Shown piece by piece: positions 1-6,021 of a DNA stretch of 6,657 bases. The DNA comes from Polyangium sp. (in: bacteria). Its GTDB lineage: Bacteria; Myxococcota_A; Polyangia; Palsa-1104. The notes beneath the pieces were generated by a model. It searched no databases, had not been told where the DNA came from, and was given only the letters and a program-made list of their open reading frames with translations. How positions within the stretch are numbered: position 1 is the first letter of the stretch; each line of letters starts with the position of its first letter. Location: assembly GCA_025450955.1 (NCBI GenBank), contig JANWLJ010000299.1:1-6657 (forward strand), read 5' to 3'. The translations under genes were made by a program, and so were the position numbers.

Positions 1-2
1 CC

Positions 3-1517
3 TCCGGCCGCTACGAGCCCTTGAGCTGGGGCGGCAACACCGGCGCGGTGGTCGGCCCCGGCGTGCTCGGCTCGCCCGAGGGCGTGCTGCTCGCGTATGG
101 CACCGGCGAGGTGCCGGTCCCGGCGGGCACCTATTCGCTCTTCATCACCCGCGGCCCCGAGTACGAGGCCGTCGAGACCTCGGTCACCGTCTCGGCCGGC
201 GAGGTGCGCCCAATCTCCGCCGAGCTCGAGCGCTCGGTCGACACCCGCGGCTGGCTCGCCGCCGACATGCACGTGCACACCAGCCGTAGCTTCGACGCCT
301 GGATGCGCGGCGACCGGCGGGTGATCTCGATGGTCACCGGCGGCGTCGAGGTGATCGTCCCGACCGATCACAACGTCTCGACCGATCTCGCGCCCGCCAT
401 CCGCGCGCTCGGCTACGGCCCCGATCGGGTCGGCACCGTCACCGGAAACGAATTCAACTTCAAAGAGGGCCACGCCGGCGTCTACCCGGTTCCGCCGCCG
501 GTCTTCAAGCGGGAGGGCATGCCGCCCGGGCCGCCCGACTGCTCGATGGGCTCGACCGCGATCTATTGCACCACCGCCGCGCTCGCCTTTCCGCGCATGC
601 ACGCCGAGCTTCCTGGCGTGACCGTGGTGACGGTCAATCATCCGTTCTGGCCCGAGGGCGATCTCGGCTACTTCACCAATATTCAGTGGGGCGCGGGCAC
701 CGCCCACCCGCTGCCGGCGCTGCTGCCGACCGCCGGTCTGTTCGACGCGATGGAGGTCTTGAACGGTTATCAGACCCGCGCCACCGTCGAGAACAACCTG
801 GTCGCCGATTGGTTCTTCCTGCTCGAGCACGGCCATCGCATCACCGCGCTCGGCAACTCCGACACCCACCGGATCAACTGGGTGCGGGGCGGCTGGCCGC
901 GCACCTGGCTCCGGCTGCCGAATGATCGCCCCGGCGACACCACCGGCGCCGGGCTCTCCGAAGCGATCAAGCACAACCGCGCGATCGCCTCGACCGGGCC
1001 ATTCGTAATCTTCACCGCCGACGGCGCGCAGATCGGCGACACGGTGGTGCCGCTGCGGCCGGGCGTGGTGTCGCTCGACATCACCGCCGACGCGCCGGCC
1101 TGGATCGATCTCGATCGGGTGCGGGTCTATGTCGATGGCGAGCTGCGCCAGGATTTCCAGGTCTCGCGCGGGCTCAGGCCGGTGTTTCACACGCGCTTCG
1201 ACGAGAAGATCGCCGGCGACGGCTTCATCGTGGTGTTCGCCTCCGGCTCGCGCCCGCTTCCGCCCGATGTGGTCGGCGAGCTCTCGCACACCATCGGCCG
1301 CGAGATGCTGCCGTGGGCGATCACCAACCCGATCTTCGTCGACGGCGATGGCGACGGCGTGTGGAGCCCGCCGCGTCCCGCTGTCCGTCACCTGACTCGC
1401 CCACCCGCGCCGCTCGCCGCACCCGAAGAGCTCTCGGTGCCGGTCGGCTGTGGGCCGGACGATCCCACGCCGCTCGAGACGCCGGAGCAGCTCCTCCTGC
1501 CGCTTTTGGACCCATGA
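3..1517 (+). CDS. CehA/McbA-family PHP-type metallohydrolase, 5'-truncated by the window edge
   Basis: The reading frame is open to the left edge, so the true start lies outside; 504 residues are visible. It reads as a metal-dependent hydrolase of the PHP superfamily, CehA/McbA type. Metal-site motifs appear in the expected order: DMHVHT at 264-281, PTDHN at 360-374, GNEF near 441-452, VNHPFW at 633-650 and GNSDTH at 852-869. After the catalytic core come two family-like elements, ASTGPF near 987-1004 and a C-terminal segment ITNPIFVDGDGDG near 1320-1358. About 85 residues before the core look like a beta-rich carbohydrate-binding or carboxypeptidase-regulatory type domain. Members of this family include carbamate insecticide hydrolases, but most have unknown substrates, so no substrate is assigned. 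Two exported PEGA proteins follow directly by ATGA overlap, which suggests an envelope or extracytoplasmic role; a signal peptide would lie outside the window. The family call is firm and the substrate unknown. Confidence 0.88.
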   Translation, partial: SGRYEPLSWGGNTGAVVGPGVLGSPEGVLLAYGTGEVPVPAGTYSLFITRGPEYEAVETSVTVSAGEVRPISAELERSVDTRGWLAADMHVHTSRSFDAWMRGDRRVISMVTGGVEVIVPTDHNVSTDLAPAIRALGYGPDRVGTVTGNEFNFKEGHAGVYPVPPPVFKREGMPPGPPDCSMGSTAIYCTTAALAFPRMHAELPGVTVVTVNHPFWPEGDLGYFTNIQWGAGTAHPLPALLPTAGLFDAMEVLNGYQTRATVENNLVADWFFLLEHGHRITALGNSDTHRINWVRGGWPRTWLRLPNDRPGDTTGAGLSEAIKHNRAIASTGPFVIFTADGAQIGDTVVPLRPGVVSLDITADAPAWIDLDRVRVYVDGELRQDFQVSRGLRPVFHTRFDEKIAGDGFIVVFASGSRPLPPDVVGELSHTIGREMLPWAITNPIFVDGDGDGVWSPPRPAVRHLTRPPAPLAAPEELSVPVGCGPDDPTPLETPEQLLLPLLDP

Positions 1518-2389
1518 TCGCGACCCGCGCCCGCCCATTCGTGATCGCGCTCCTCGCTTTCGGGCTCGCGCTCGGGCCGGGGATCGCGCGCGCCGCGCCG
1601 CCGCGCCAGAGCTACGCGCTGTTTCGTCTCGATCCGCTCGGCATCTCGCCGGAGATCGTCGATCAGCTCGAGCGCATCTTGCGGGTCGAGCTCGAGCGCG
1701 TGCTCGGACAAAAATTACCGTCGCGGCAGGCGGTCGAGCAGGTGACCCGGCAGAGCCGCAAGCTGTCGGGCTGCACCGCCGATCCCGCGTGCCTGCAGCC
1801 GCTCGCGCGCGCGCTCAAGGCGACTCGGGTGGTGGCCGGCAACGTCGGCGGGCTCGCCGACAGCTACGTGGTCAACTTGAAGCTGGTCGACGTCGAAGGC
1901 GCGCGCGAATTGCGCCGGGTGTCGGTGACCTTGCGCGGTTCGCCCGAGGAGCTGATCGACGAGATCCGCGTCGCCGCCTATCGACTGGTCGCGCCCGAGC
2001 GGATGGTCGGAGCGATCGCGGTGCTCTCGGACGTCCCCGACGCCACCGTCACCCTCGACGGCAATCCGGTGGGGCAGACCCCGATCGCGCAGCCGCTCAC
2101 CAAGATTCCGGTCGGCGTGCACCACCTCCTCGTCACCCGCGAGGGCTTTTCGCCCTACGCCGAGGACGTGCCGGTGCGCTTCGAGAAGACGACGAAGGTG
2201 GTGGTGCACCAGGATGCGACCAGCCTCGAGGCGCTGAAAAAACTTCGGCGCGCGCGCGAGACGCCGGTCTATGCGCGCTGGTGGTTCTGGAGCGCGATCG
2301 CGGCCGGCGCGGTGGTGACCGGGCTCGCGATCGGCTTCGGCGTGCCGCACCAGGGCGCGATCGACTGCGCGCGCGGAGGCTGTCCATGA
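1514..2389 (+). CDS. PEGA-domain envelope protein with C-terminal membrane helix (first of a pair)
   Basis: A 291-residue protein starting at the ATG that overlaps the stop of the hydrolase gene (ATGA, 1514-1517). An in-frame upstream ATG at 1313 lies deep inside that gene and gives a basic, low-complexity extension, so 1514 is preferred. Residues 1-28 form a signal peptide (basic start, hydrophobic core, ending ARA-A). Residues 33-160 form a domain I do not recognise with certainty, perhaps TolB-N or CsgG-like, with two close cysteines (GCTADPAC, residues 86-93) that could form a disulfide. Residues about 166-232 are a PEGA domain (ATVTLDGNPVGQTP, then GVHHLLVTREGF). A basic segment (KLRRARETPVYARWW) precedes a membrane helix at about 256-277, and the last 14 residues hold two more cysteines. 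No strong ribosome binding site precedes the start, so translation is probably coupled to the upstream gene. PEGA domains are usually surface or periplasmic; the exact function is unknown. Confidence 0.88.
   Translation: MIATRARPFVIALLAFGLALGPGIARAAPPRQSYALFRLDPLGISPEIVDQLERILRVELERVLGQKLPSRQAVEQVTRQSRKLSGCTADPACLQPLARALKATRVVAGNVGGLADSYVVNLKLVDVEGARELRRVSVTLRGSPEELIDEIRVAAYRLVAPERMVGAIAVLSDVPDATVTLDGNPVGQTPIAQPLTKIPVGVHHLLVTREGFSPYAEDVPVRFEKTTKVVVHQDATSLEALKKLRRARETPVYARWWFWSAIAAGAVVTGLAIGFGVPHQGAIDCARGGCP
2375..2379 (+). promoter_or_regulatory. Ribosome binding site GGAGG of the second PEGA gene
   Basis: GGAGG lies six bases before the ATG at 2386, inside the 3' end of the first PEGA gene. 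It settles the start of the second PEGA gene against the much longer open frame and allows initiation in addition to coupling through the ATGA overlap. Confidence 0.75.
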
Positions 2390-3183
2390 AGTGGGTGCTC
2401 GCGCTGCTCTTGGTTCCCCTGATCGCGATGGCCGCGACGGCCGCGATGGCCGCGCCGATTCGGGTCGCGATCGAGCCGCTGCGCGACGCGGCGCACGGCA
2501 GCCCCGAAGCGGCCGAGGTGACCCGCGCGCTCGCCGGCGAGATTCGCGCGCTGCCGTTTTTGGAGCTGGTCAAAACCGGCGCGAGCCGGCTGCTCGCCGT
2601 CGACGACGCGCGCCTCGGCGACGGGCGCGTGCTCTACCTGCAAGGCGTCGAGGCGGGCTCGAACAAGGTGGTGGGCTCGACCACCGTCGCGCTCTCGGGC
2701 GGCTCGGGCAAGGTCGCGCCCGGCGATCTGCCCGGGGTGCGCGCGGCGCTGGTGCGCGTGCTCGCGCCCGAGCGCTACCTCGGCAAGCTGGTGGTCAAGG
2801 TCGACGTGCCCGGCGCCGAGGCGCAGCTCGACGGCAAGAAGATCGCCGCCGGCGCGCCGGTCGAGGTTCCGGTCGGCACCCACGCGCTCCGGGTGACCCA
2901 GCCCGCCTATCGCGACTTTCTGCGCTTCGTCGACGTCGGCTACGATCAGACGGTCGCGCTCGACGTCGCGCTCTCGGCCTATCCGCTCGCCGAGGGCGAG
3001 ATGACCGAGAAGCTGCGCCGGCAGGCCGCGCCCAAGCGCAAGCTGCCCTGGTACCGCACCTGGTGGGCGCTCACCCTCTCGGGAATGGTGCTGACCGGCG
3101 TGACCGCCGGGGTGGTGCTGCTCGCGCTGCCGGGAATCGCTTCGGACCGCACGGTGCAATACCGGGTCATGCCGTCGCCGTAG
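2386..3183 (+). CDS. PEGA-domain envelope protein with C-terminal membrane helix (second of a pair)
   Basis: A 265-residue protein starting at an ATG that overlaps the previous stop (ATGA, 2386-2389), with a strong GGAGG six bases upstream. The frame is open far upstream, but that part is arginine-rich shadow sequence, and the signal peptide begins exactly at 2386 (MKWVLALLLVPLIAMA, cleavage near residues 22-23). Residues 24-128 form an alpha/beta domain of unknown role (IRVAIEPLRD at its start). Residues about 132-198 are a PEGA domain (LVVKVDVPGAEAQLDGKK, then VPVGTHALRVTQPAY). A basic stretch (KLRRQAAPKRKLPWYR, 209-224) precedes a membrane helix at about 226-249 and a short tail. The layout matches the upstream gene, suggesting an old duplication or a functional pair, although the N-terminal domains are diverged. 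The last 17 bases overlap the 3' end of the convergent PAP2-family gene. The role is unknown, probably an envelope protein. Confidence 0.87.
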   Translation: MKWVLALLLVPLIAMAATAAMAAPIRVAIEPLRDAAHGSPEAAEVTRALAGEIRALPFLELVKTGASRLLAVDDARLGDGRVLYLQGVEAGSNKVVGSTTVALSGGSGKVAPGDLPGVRAALVRVLAPERYLGKLVVKVDVPGAEAQLDGKKIAAGAPVEVPVGTHALRVTQPAYRDFLRFVDVGYDQTVALDVALSAYPLAEGEMTEKLRRQAAPKRKLPWYRTWWALTLSGMVLTGVTAGVVLLALPGIASDRTVQYRVMPSP

Positions 3184-4099
3184 CCGGAAGCGGCGCCGCC
3201 TCGGCGGGCGCGCCCATCCACCACCGCTCGAGCCGCGGCCCGATCGCCACCGCGAGCGCGCTCACTCCCAGCCCGGCGATCACGTCGACCACGTAGTGCA
3301 TGCGCAAATAGACCGTCGAGACGTAGAGCCCGAGCGCGATCGGCAAATAGAGCCAGAACCAGCGCCGCGCGAAACGCCAGGCGAACGCCAGCACCACCGT
3401 GGTGTGCGCGGTGTGCATCGACGGAAAACAGTCGCGCGCCACGCCTTTCAAGCTGTCGATCTGCGCGATGAAGAAGTGGGTCTTCTCGCCGCCCGGAAGG
3501 CGGGTGGGGAAGCGCGCAGCCTCGAAGACGTACGGCCCGACCGCCGGCACCAGCAGATAGCCGCAATAGCCGAGCACCGTCACCACGCACAGCGAAACCA
3601 TGTATTCGCGAAACTGCGCGCGCTGGCCGCGCCAATAGAGAATGGTGGCGAGCGCGATCGGCGCGAAGAAGTAGCTCAAGTAGCAATCGATCATCACGTG
3701 GGTGAGCGCCGGCGAGGCGAAGCGGCCGAGCCACTGCGCGGCATCGACGCCGAACAGCGCGCGATCGGCGGCGATCAGCCGGGCGTCCACCACCGACGGG
3801 CGGAGGATCGGCGTGAGGTCGTGCAGCGTCTCGTAGAAGAGGAGGCCAAGGAAGAAGGGAAAAAAATCGCGGAGCACCTCGAAGGCCGGCCGGGCGGCCG
3901 CGCGCCACCGGGCCGGGCGCCCGCGCGCACGCTGCGCTTCACGAACGAACACCAGGAGCGCGAGCGCTACGAAGCCTTCGAGAAACCGCGGATGTTGAAA
4001 GGCGGTGAAATACCAGCGGCGGGTTATCGCCATTAACAGGACGAGCGCCGCTCCATATATGAAGAGCAGCGCCTCTTCGGGCCGGAGCCGAGCGCGCAC
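3167..4099 (-). CDS. PAP2-superfamily membrane phosphatase or phosphotransferase, Aur1/Ipt1-like
   Basis: A 310-residue polytopic membrane protein with a GTG start at 4099, preceded by GGAG nine bases upstream. Several hydrophobic helices are visible (about residues 11-25, 42-52, 78-92, 137-155, 167-186, 230-260 and 268-287). The PAP2 catalytic motifs are present: CFPSMH (224-229) matches the PSxH motif, and TVYLRMHYVVD (262-272) supplies the nucleophile-type His268 and Asp272. The VPAVGPYVF segment (184-192), the HYVVD form of the third motif and the lack of a classic KxxxxxxRP motif resemble the PAP2_3 group, which includes the inositol phosphorylceramide synthase Aur1. Such enzymes transfer or remove phosphate head groups on lipids at the membrane. 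Whether this one is a lipid phosphatase or a head-group transferase cannot be told. Its 3' end overlaps the convergent PEGA gene by 17 bp. It is probably transcribed alone from the gap after 4099; I see no convincing promoter for it. Confidence 0.85.
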   Translation of the reverse strand: MRARLRPEEALLFIYGAALVLLMAITRRWYFTAFQHPRFLEGFVALALLVFVREAQRARGRPARWRAAARPAFEVLRDFFPFFLGLLFYETLHDLTPILRPSVVDARLIAADRALFGVDAAQWLGRFASPALTHVMIDCYLSYFFAPIALATILYWRGQRAQFREYMVSLCVVTVLGYCGYLLVPAVGPYVFEAARFPTRLPGGEKTHFFIAQIDSLKGVARDCFPSMHTAHTTVVLAFAWRFARRWFWLYLPIALGLYVSTVYLRMHYVVDVIAGLGVSALAVAIGPRLERWWMGAPAEAAPLPATATA

Positions 4100-4108
4100 C
4101 GGGTGATT

Positions 4109-4112
4109 CTCC
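4109..4112 (-). promoter_or_regulatory. Ribosome binding site GGAG of the PAP2-family gene
   Basis: Read on the - strand, GGAG stands nine bases before the GTG start at 4099 and supports that start. The segment between this site and the AT-rich patch (4113-4141) is GC-rich and shows no other signal. Confidence 0.5.
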
Positions 4113-4191
4113 GGCGCTTGCGCCCGTCGCGCAAATCCTCACTTGAATCAAAGTAAGGGAAAGGCCGTACGCGCGGATTCTTAACTATTCG

Positions 4192-4207
4192 TTTAACAAT
4201 TTAACAT
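4192..4207 (+). repeat. Tandem 8-bp repeat TTTAACAA/TTTAACAT at the RHH gene promoter
   Basis: Two adjacent 8-mers, TTTAACAA (4192-4199) and TTTAACAT (4200-4207), match at 7 of 8 positions, and a further TTAAC stands at 4181-4185. The second copy contains the -35 hexamer of the promoter described separately. Ribbon-helix-helix repressors such as MetJ are known to bind short tandem sites of about this size, so this is a candidate operator for the RHH protein encoded just downstream. The repeat is seen; the binding is inferred. The region is AT-rich, which raises the chance of such matches. Confidence 0.5.
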
Positions 4208-4229
4208 GTCCGACACGTTTTGCCATAAT
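4201..4229 (+). promoter_or_regulatory. Sigma-70-type promoter of the RHH gene
   Basis: TTAACA (4201-4206, 5 of 6 to TTGACA) and CATAAT (4224-4229, 5 of 6 to TATAAT) are separated by exactly 17 bp. Transcription would start at about 4236 and give a leader of about 86 nt before the ATG at 4323. The -35 hexamer overlaps the second 8-bp repeat, and the -10 runs into the left arm of the inverted repeat, so a repressor there would block it. A weaker second candidate lies just downstream: TTGACC at 4239-4244, 17 bp, then AAGAAT at 4262-4267. Confidence 0.6.
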
Positions 4230-4254
4230 AACAATATCTTGACCGTTTGTTATT
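4227..4254. repeat. Perfect 8-bp inverted repeat over the predicted transcription start
   Basis: AATAACAA (4227-4234) and TTGTTATT (4247-4254) are exact reverse complements separated by 12 nt. The left arm overlaps the -10 hexamer, and the repeat covers the predicted start of transcription. The arms share the TAACAA core with the tandem repeat upstream, so the two elements may be sites for the same protein. It could be a regulator's operator or, if transcribed, a weak AT-rich hairpin. Confidence 0.5.
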
Positions 4255-4322
4255 CCATGACAAGAATGGCGGCTACACTATCGCTCTCCCACACAGGGGG
4301 GGAGCCCAAACCGGGATATGCC

Positions 4323-4481
4323 ATGGTAGGGAAAACGAAGGATCCAAAAGGCACGCGAATCACCGTTCGGATTTCCGACAAGGACCTCTCCGATCTTCAG
4401 GCGGAGGCGCGCCGAAAGAACATTACCGTCGGCGCGGTGGTTCGCTTCCTGATTCGTGAACGGCTGAGCGTGCGCGCGTAG
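4323..4481 (+). CDS. Small ribbon-helix-helix (CopG/Arc-like) DNA-binding protein
   Basis: A 52-residue protein if started at ATG 4323. Residues 11-17 (TRITVRI) give the DNA-contacting beta strand, residues about 19-32 (KDLSDLQAEARRKN) the first helix, and 35-48 (TVGAVVRFLIRERL) the second, the usual ribbon-helix-helix layout for a dimeric regulator. A longer frame starts at ATG 4206 (91 residues), but that ATG begins at the last base of the -35 hexamer of a good promoter, has no ribosome binding site, and its extra residues look non-conserved; further in-frame ATGs are at 4257 and 4266. The start at 4323 has only a modest GGGA six bases upstream, with a G-rich GGAG at 4301-4304. The gene is visibly less GC-rich than its neighbours. 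No toxin gene is adjacent, so it looks like a lone regulator rather than half of a toxin-antitoxin pair. It may regulate itself through the repeats upstream; other targets are unknown. Confidence 0.72.
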   Translation: MVGKTKDPKGTRITVRISDKDLSDLQAEARRKNITVGAVVRFLIRERLSVRA

Positions 4482-4505
4482 CGCTCATTCACGCAGCGCT
4501 TATTT
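4480..4505 (+). terminator. Possible weak terminator after the RHH gene
   Basis: AGCGCT (4480-4485) and AGCGCT (4495-4500) can pair as a 6-bp stem with a 9-nt loop, followed on the + strand by TTATTT. It fills the 18-bp gap between the convergent RHH and lipoprotein genes. The stem is short and the T tract is broken by an A, so this is tentative; on the - strand no T tract follows. Confidence 0.3.
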
Positions 4506-5477
4506 CAAAAGCGCGAACAGGCGGTTGATCTTGCCGTTGGCCTGGGGGAACTTGCCGTCGCCGTAGTTGGCGGTGGCGTCCTGGAACAGGCCCTCGATGG
4601 TCTTGCGCTCGGCGGACGCGAGCTTGTGCCCGTGCATCGCCTGGGCGAGCCGCGCCATCTTGGCGGAGATGAAGGTGCGATCGATGCGAATCCCCTCGAC
4701 GGTGGCGAGCAGGGAGTCGGCGTCGTATTTTGCGCGCACGTAGTCGCCCTTCTTCATCGCCTCGCGCACCTCGTCGACCAGCCGCGCGCTCGAGGGCGGT
4801 AGATCGGGAGCCAGGAGCCCTCGCTCCTGCATCCGCTTGAGCGCCTTGCGGTAGATCGGTTCGACGTCGTGGGCGCTGTACTTCAGGCCCTTGGGAATTT
4901 CGAGCTGCACCGTCTGCGGCGCGCTGCAGGTCTCGCGCTCGCGCTTGAGCTCGCGGGCCTCACGCTCGCCGAGCTCGCGCTCGCGGGTGGCCACGTCCTT
5001 TTCGCGCTCGGCCAGCTCGCGCTCGCGGGTGGCCACGTCCTTTTCGCGGCGCGCCGCCCGCTCGAGCGGATCGGCGCTGGGCGCGCCGGCGACCGCTTGG
5101 GTCGCGCGCACCACCAAGCGATCGCGCTCGGCCAACAGCGCATCGAGCTTGCCGTTCACGTCGCTCTCTTTTTGCGAGAGCGCGCTCTCCTGGGCGAGCA
5201 GCTTCTGCTCCTCGCTGTCGAGCGCGGCCTGGCCGGCCGAGTCGTGGCCGAGCTGCTTTCTCCGATCGATGATCTCGGCGCGCGCGTCCGAGAGCTTCTT
5301 GCGCTCGCGCTGGAGCACGCCGCGCTGACCGAGCAGATCGCTCTCGGTCTTCTGCAGGCTCGCCTCTTCGGTGGTGATCGGGGTGACGTCGACGGTCTTG
5401 TGCGACTTCCACAGCCGGTCGCAGCCGAGGGAGCCGAGGGACAGAATCAAGAGGAGGGCGAACGGGAGGCGCCGCAC
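4500..5477 (-). CDS. Coiled-coil lipoprotein of unknown function
   Basis: A 325-residue protein with a GTG start at 5477. Residues 1-18 are a lipoprotein signal peptide (RR, a hydrophobic stretch, then GSLGC with Cys19 as the lipidation site); Asp follows the cysteine, which in E. coli would keep the protein in the inner membrane, a rule that may not apply here. Residues about 38-125 and 138-183 are highly charged and likely coiled coil. An exact 14-residue motif core (REKDVATRERELxE) is repeated at 144-157 and 158-171. The last 130 residues are a separate, mostly helical domain that I do not recognise, with a single early cysteine (Cys184) before it. The ribosome binding site is weak (AAGAG just before the start). 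It lies 19 nt after the biotin carrier gene and is probably in its operon. A structural or periplasm-spanning role is possible, but nothing in the sequence fixes a function. Confidence 0.82.
   Translation of the reverse strand: MRRLPFALLLILSLGSLGCDRLWKSHKTVDVTPITTEEASLQKTESDLLGQRGVLQRERKKLSDARAEIIDRRKQLGHDSAGQAALDSEEQKLLAQESALSQKESDVNGKLDALLAERDRLVVRATQAVAGAPSADPLERAARREKDVATRERELAEREKDVATRERELGEREARELKRERETCSAPQTVQLEIPKGLKYSAHDVEPIYRKALKRMQERGLLAPDLPPSSARLVDEVREAMKKGDYVRAKYDADSLLATVEGIRIDRTFISAKMARLAQAMHGHKLASAERKTIEGLFQDATANYGDGKFPQANGKINRLFALLK
4972..5048 (-). repeat. Exact 35-bp tandem repeat (42-bp period) within the lipoprotein gene
   Basis: Bases 4972-5006 recur without change at 5014-5048. 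The 42-bp period equals 14 codons, or two heptads, so one unit can be added or lost without breaking the frame or the coiled-coil register. Identity extends to synonymous codon positions, which indicates a recent duplication or ongoing gene conversion. Copy number may vary between strains. Confidence 0.85.
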
Positions 5478-5496
5478 GGCTCTTACGATTGCACGT

Positions 5497-6021
5497 TTAG
5501 GCGAGCGTGGCCAATGTCTGCCCAGCTTCGACCGCCTGGCCTTCGCGCGCGGAGACCGCCTGGACCTGACCGTCGCGCGGCGCGCGCAGCTCGTTTTCCA
5601 TCTTCATCGCCTCGACCACCACCACGCCCTGGCCGGCCTTGACCGCGTCGCCGGGCGCGACCAGCACCTTGACCACCTTGCCCGGCATCGGGCTCTTGAT
5701 CGAGAGCGGTCCGGTGTTCGCGCGCGGCGCGGCGGCGGCGGCCAGCTTGCGCCGGGCGTCGACCAGCTTGAGCGGCACGCTCACGTTCTCGACGGTGATG
5801 GTGAGCTCGGGCGCGGCGCCGTCGACGTCGATGATCCGCGCCGCCCCGCCGCCCTCGGCGATGAGCGACCAGGTCGAAGCGCGCGCGCCCTCGAGGATGC
5901 GCCGCGCGTCGACGATTCGGGTGCGGCCGGCCTTGGTGACCCGAAAGCGCCCGGCGTCGAGCCGCTCGACCGCGACCTCGCGCTCCTCGCCCTTCACCTC
6001 GACGGAGAAGCGGTGAATCAC
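5497..6021 (-). CDS. Biotin carboxyl carrier protein subunit (biotin/lipoyl attachment protein)
   Basis: A 174-residue protein. The chosen GTG start at 6021 overlaps the TGA of the upstream Mpo1-like gene (GTGA, 6018-6021). The frame stays open much further upstream, but that part is antisense to two other genes and has the arginine- and proline-rich look of shadow translation. The C-terminal half is a biotinyl domain: PMPG (111-114), then VVEAMKMENEL with biotin-accepting Lys140, 34 residues from the end as usual. Residues 1-100 form a beta-rich region plus an alanine-rich linker, as seen in carrier subunits of acyl-CoA carboxylases (acetyl-, propionyl- or methylmalonyl-CoA type). The carrier passes carboxyl groups between a biotin carboxylase and a carboxyltransferase, but neither partner gene is in the window. 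It sits between the Mpo1-like and lipoprotein genes on the same strand. The carrier role is firm; which acyl-CoA is carboxylated is unknown. Confidence 0.87.
   Translation of the reverse strand: MIHRFSVEVKGEEREVAVERLDAGRFRVTKAGRTRIVDARRILEGARASTWSLIAEGGGAARIIDVDGAAPELTITVENVSVPLKLVDARRKLAAAAAPRANTGPLSIKSPMPGKVVKVLVAPGDAVKAGQGVVVVEAMKMENELRAPRDGQVQAVSAREGQAVEAGQTLATLA

Noticed and set aside
1450..2385. Long + strand open frame upstream of and continuous with the second PEGA gene
   Set aside because: Its first 312 residues are arginine/alanine-rich and run out of frame through the first PEGA gene; the signal peptide and GGAGG site fix the real start at 2386.
2269..3159. 296-codon open frame on the - strand opposite the PEGA genes
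   Set aside because: High GC keeps antisense frames open; the translation is low-complexity R/A/G/H-rich with no domain, while the + strand frames have signal peptides, PEGA motifs and membrane helices.
2979..3908. 309-codon - strand frame overlapping the PAP2-family gene
   Set aside because: Out-of-frame shadow; only the frame ending at 3167 shows the PSMH and HYVVD motifs and membrane helices.
3296..4036. 246-codon + strand frame opposite the PAP2-family gene
   Set aside because: Charged, H/E/R-rich antisense translation with no recognisable domain and no ribosome binding site.
4227..4254. Inverted repeat as a CRISPR or mobile element end
   Set aside because: There is a single pair only, with no spacers, transposase or target duplication; a regulatory site fits better.
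4869..5642. 257-codon + strand frame opposite the lipoprotein gene
   Set aside because: Its leucine/alanine repeats mirror the coiled-coil repeats of the real gene on the other strand; no domain is visible.
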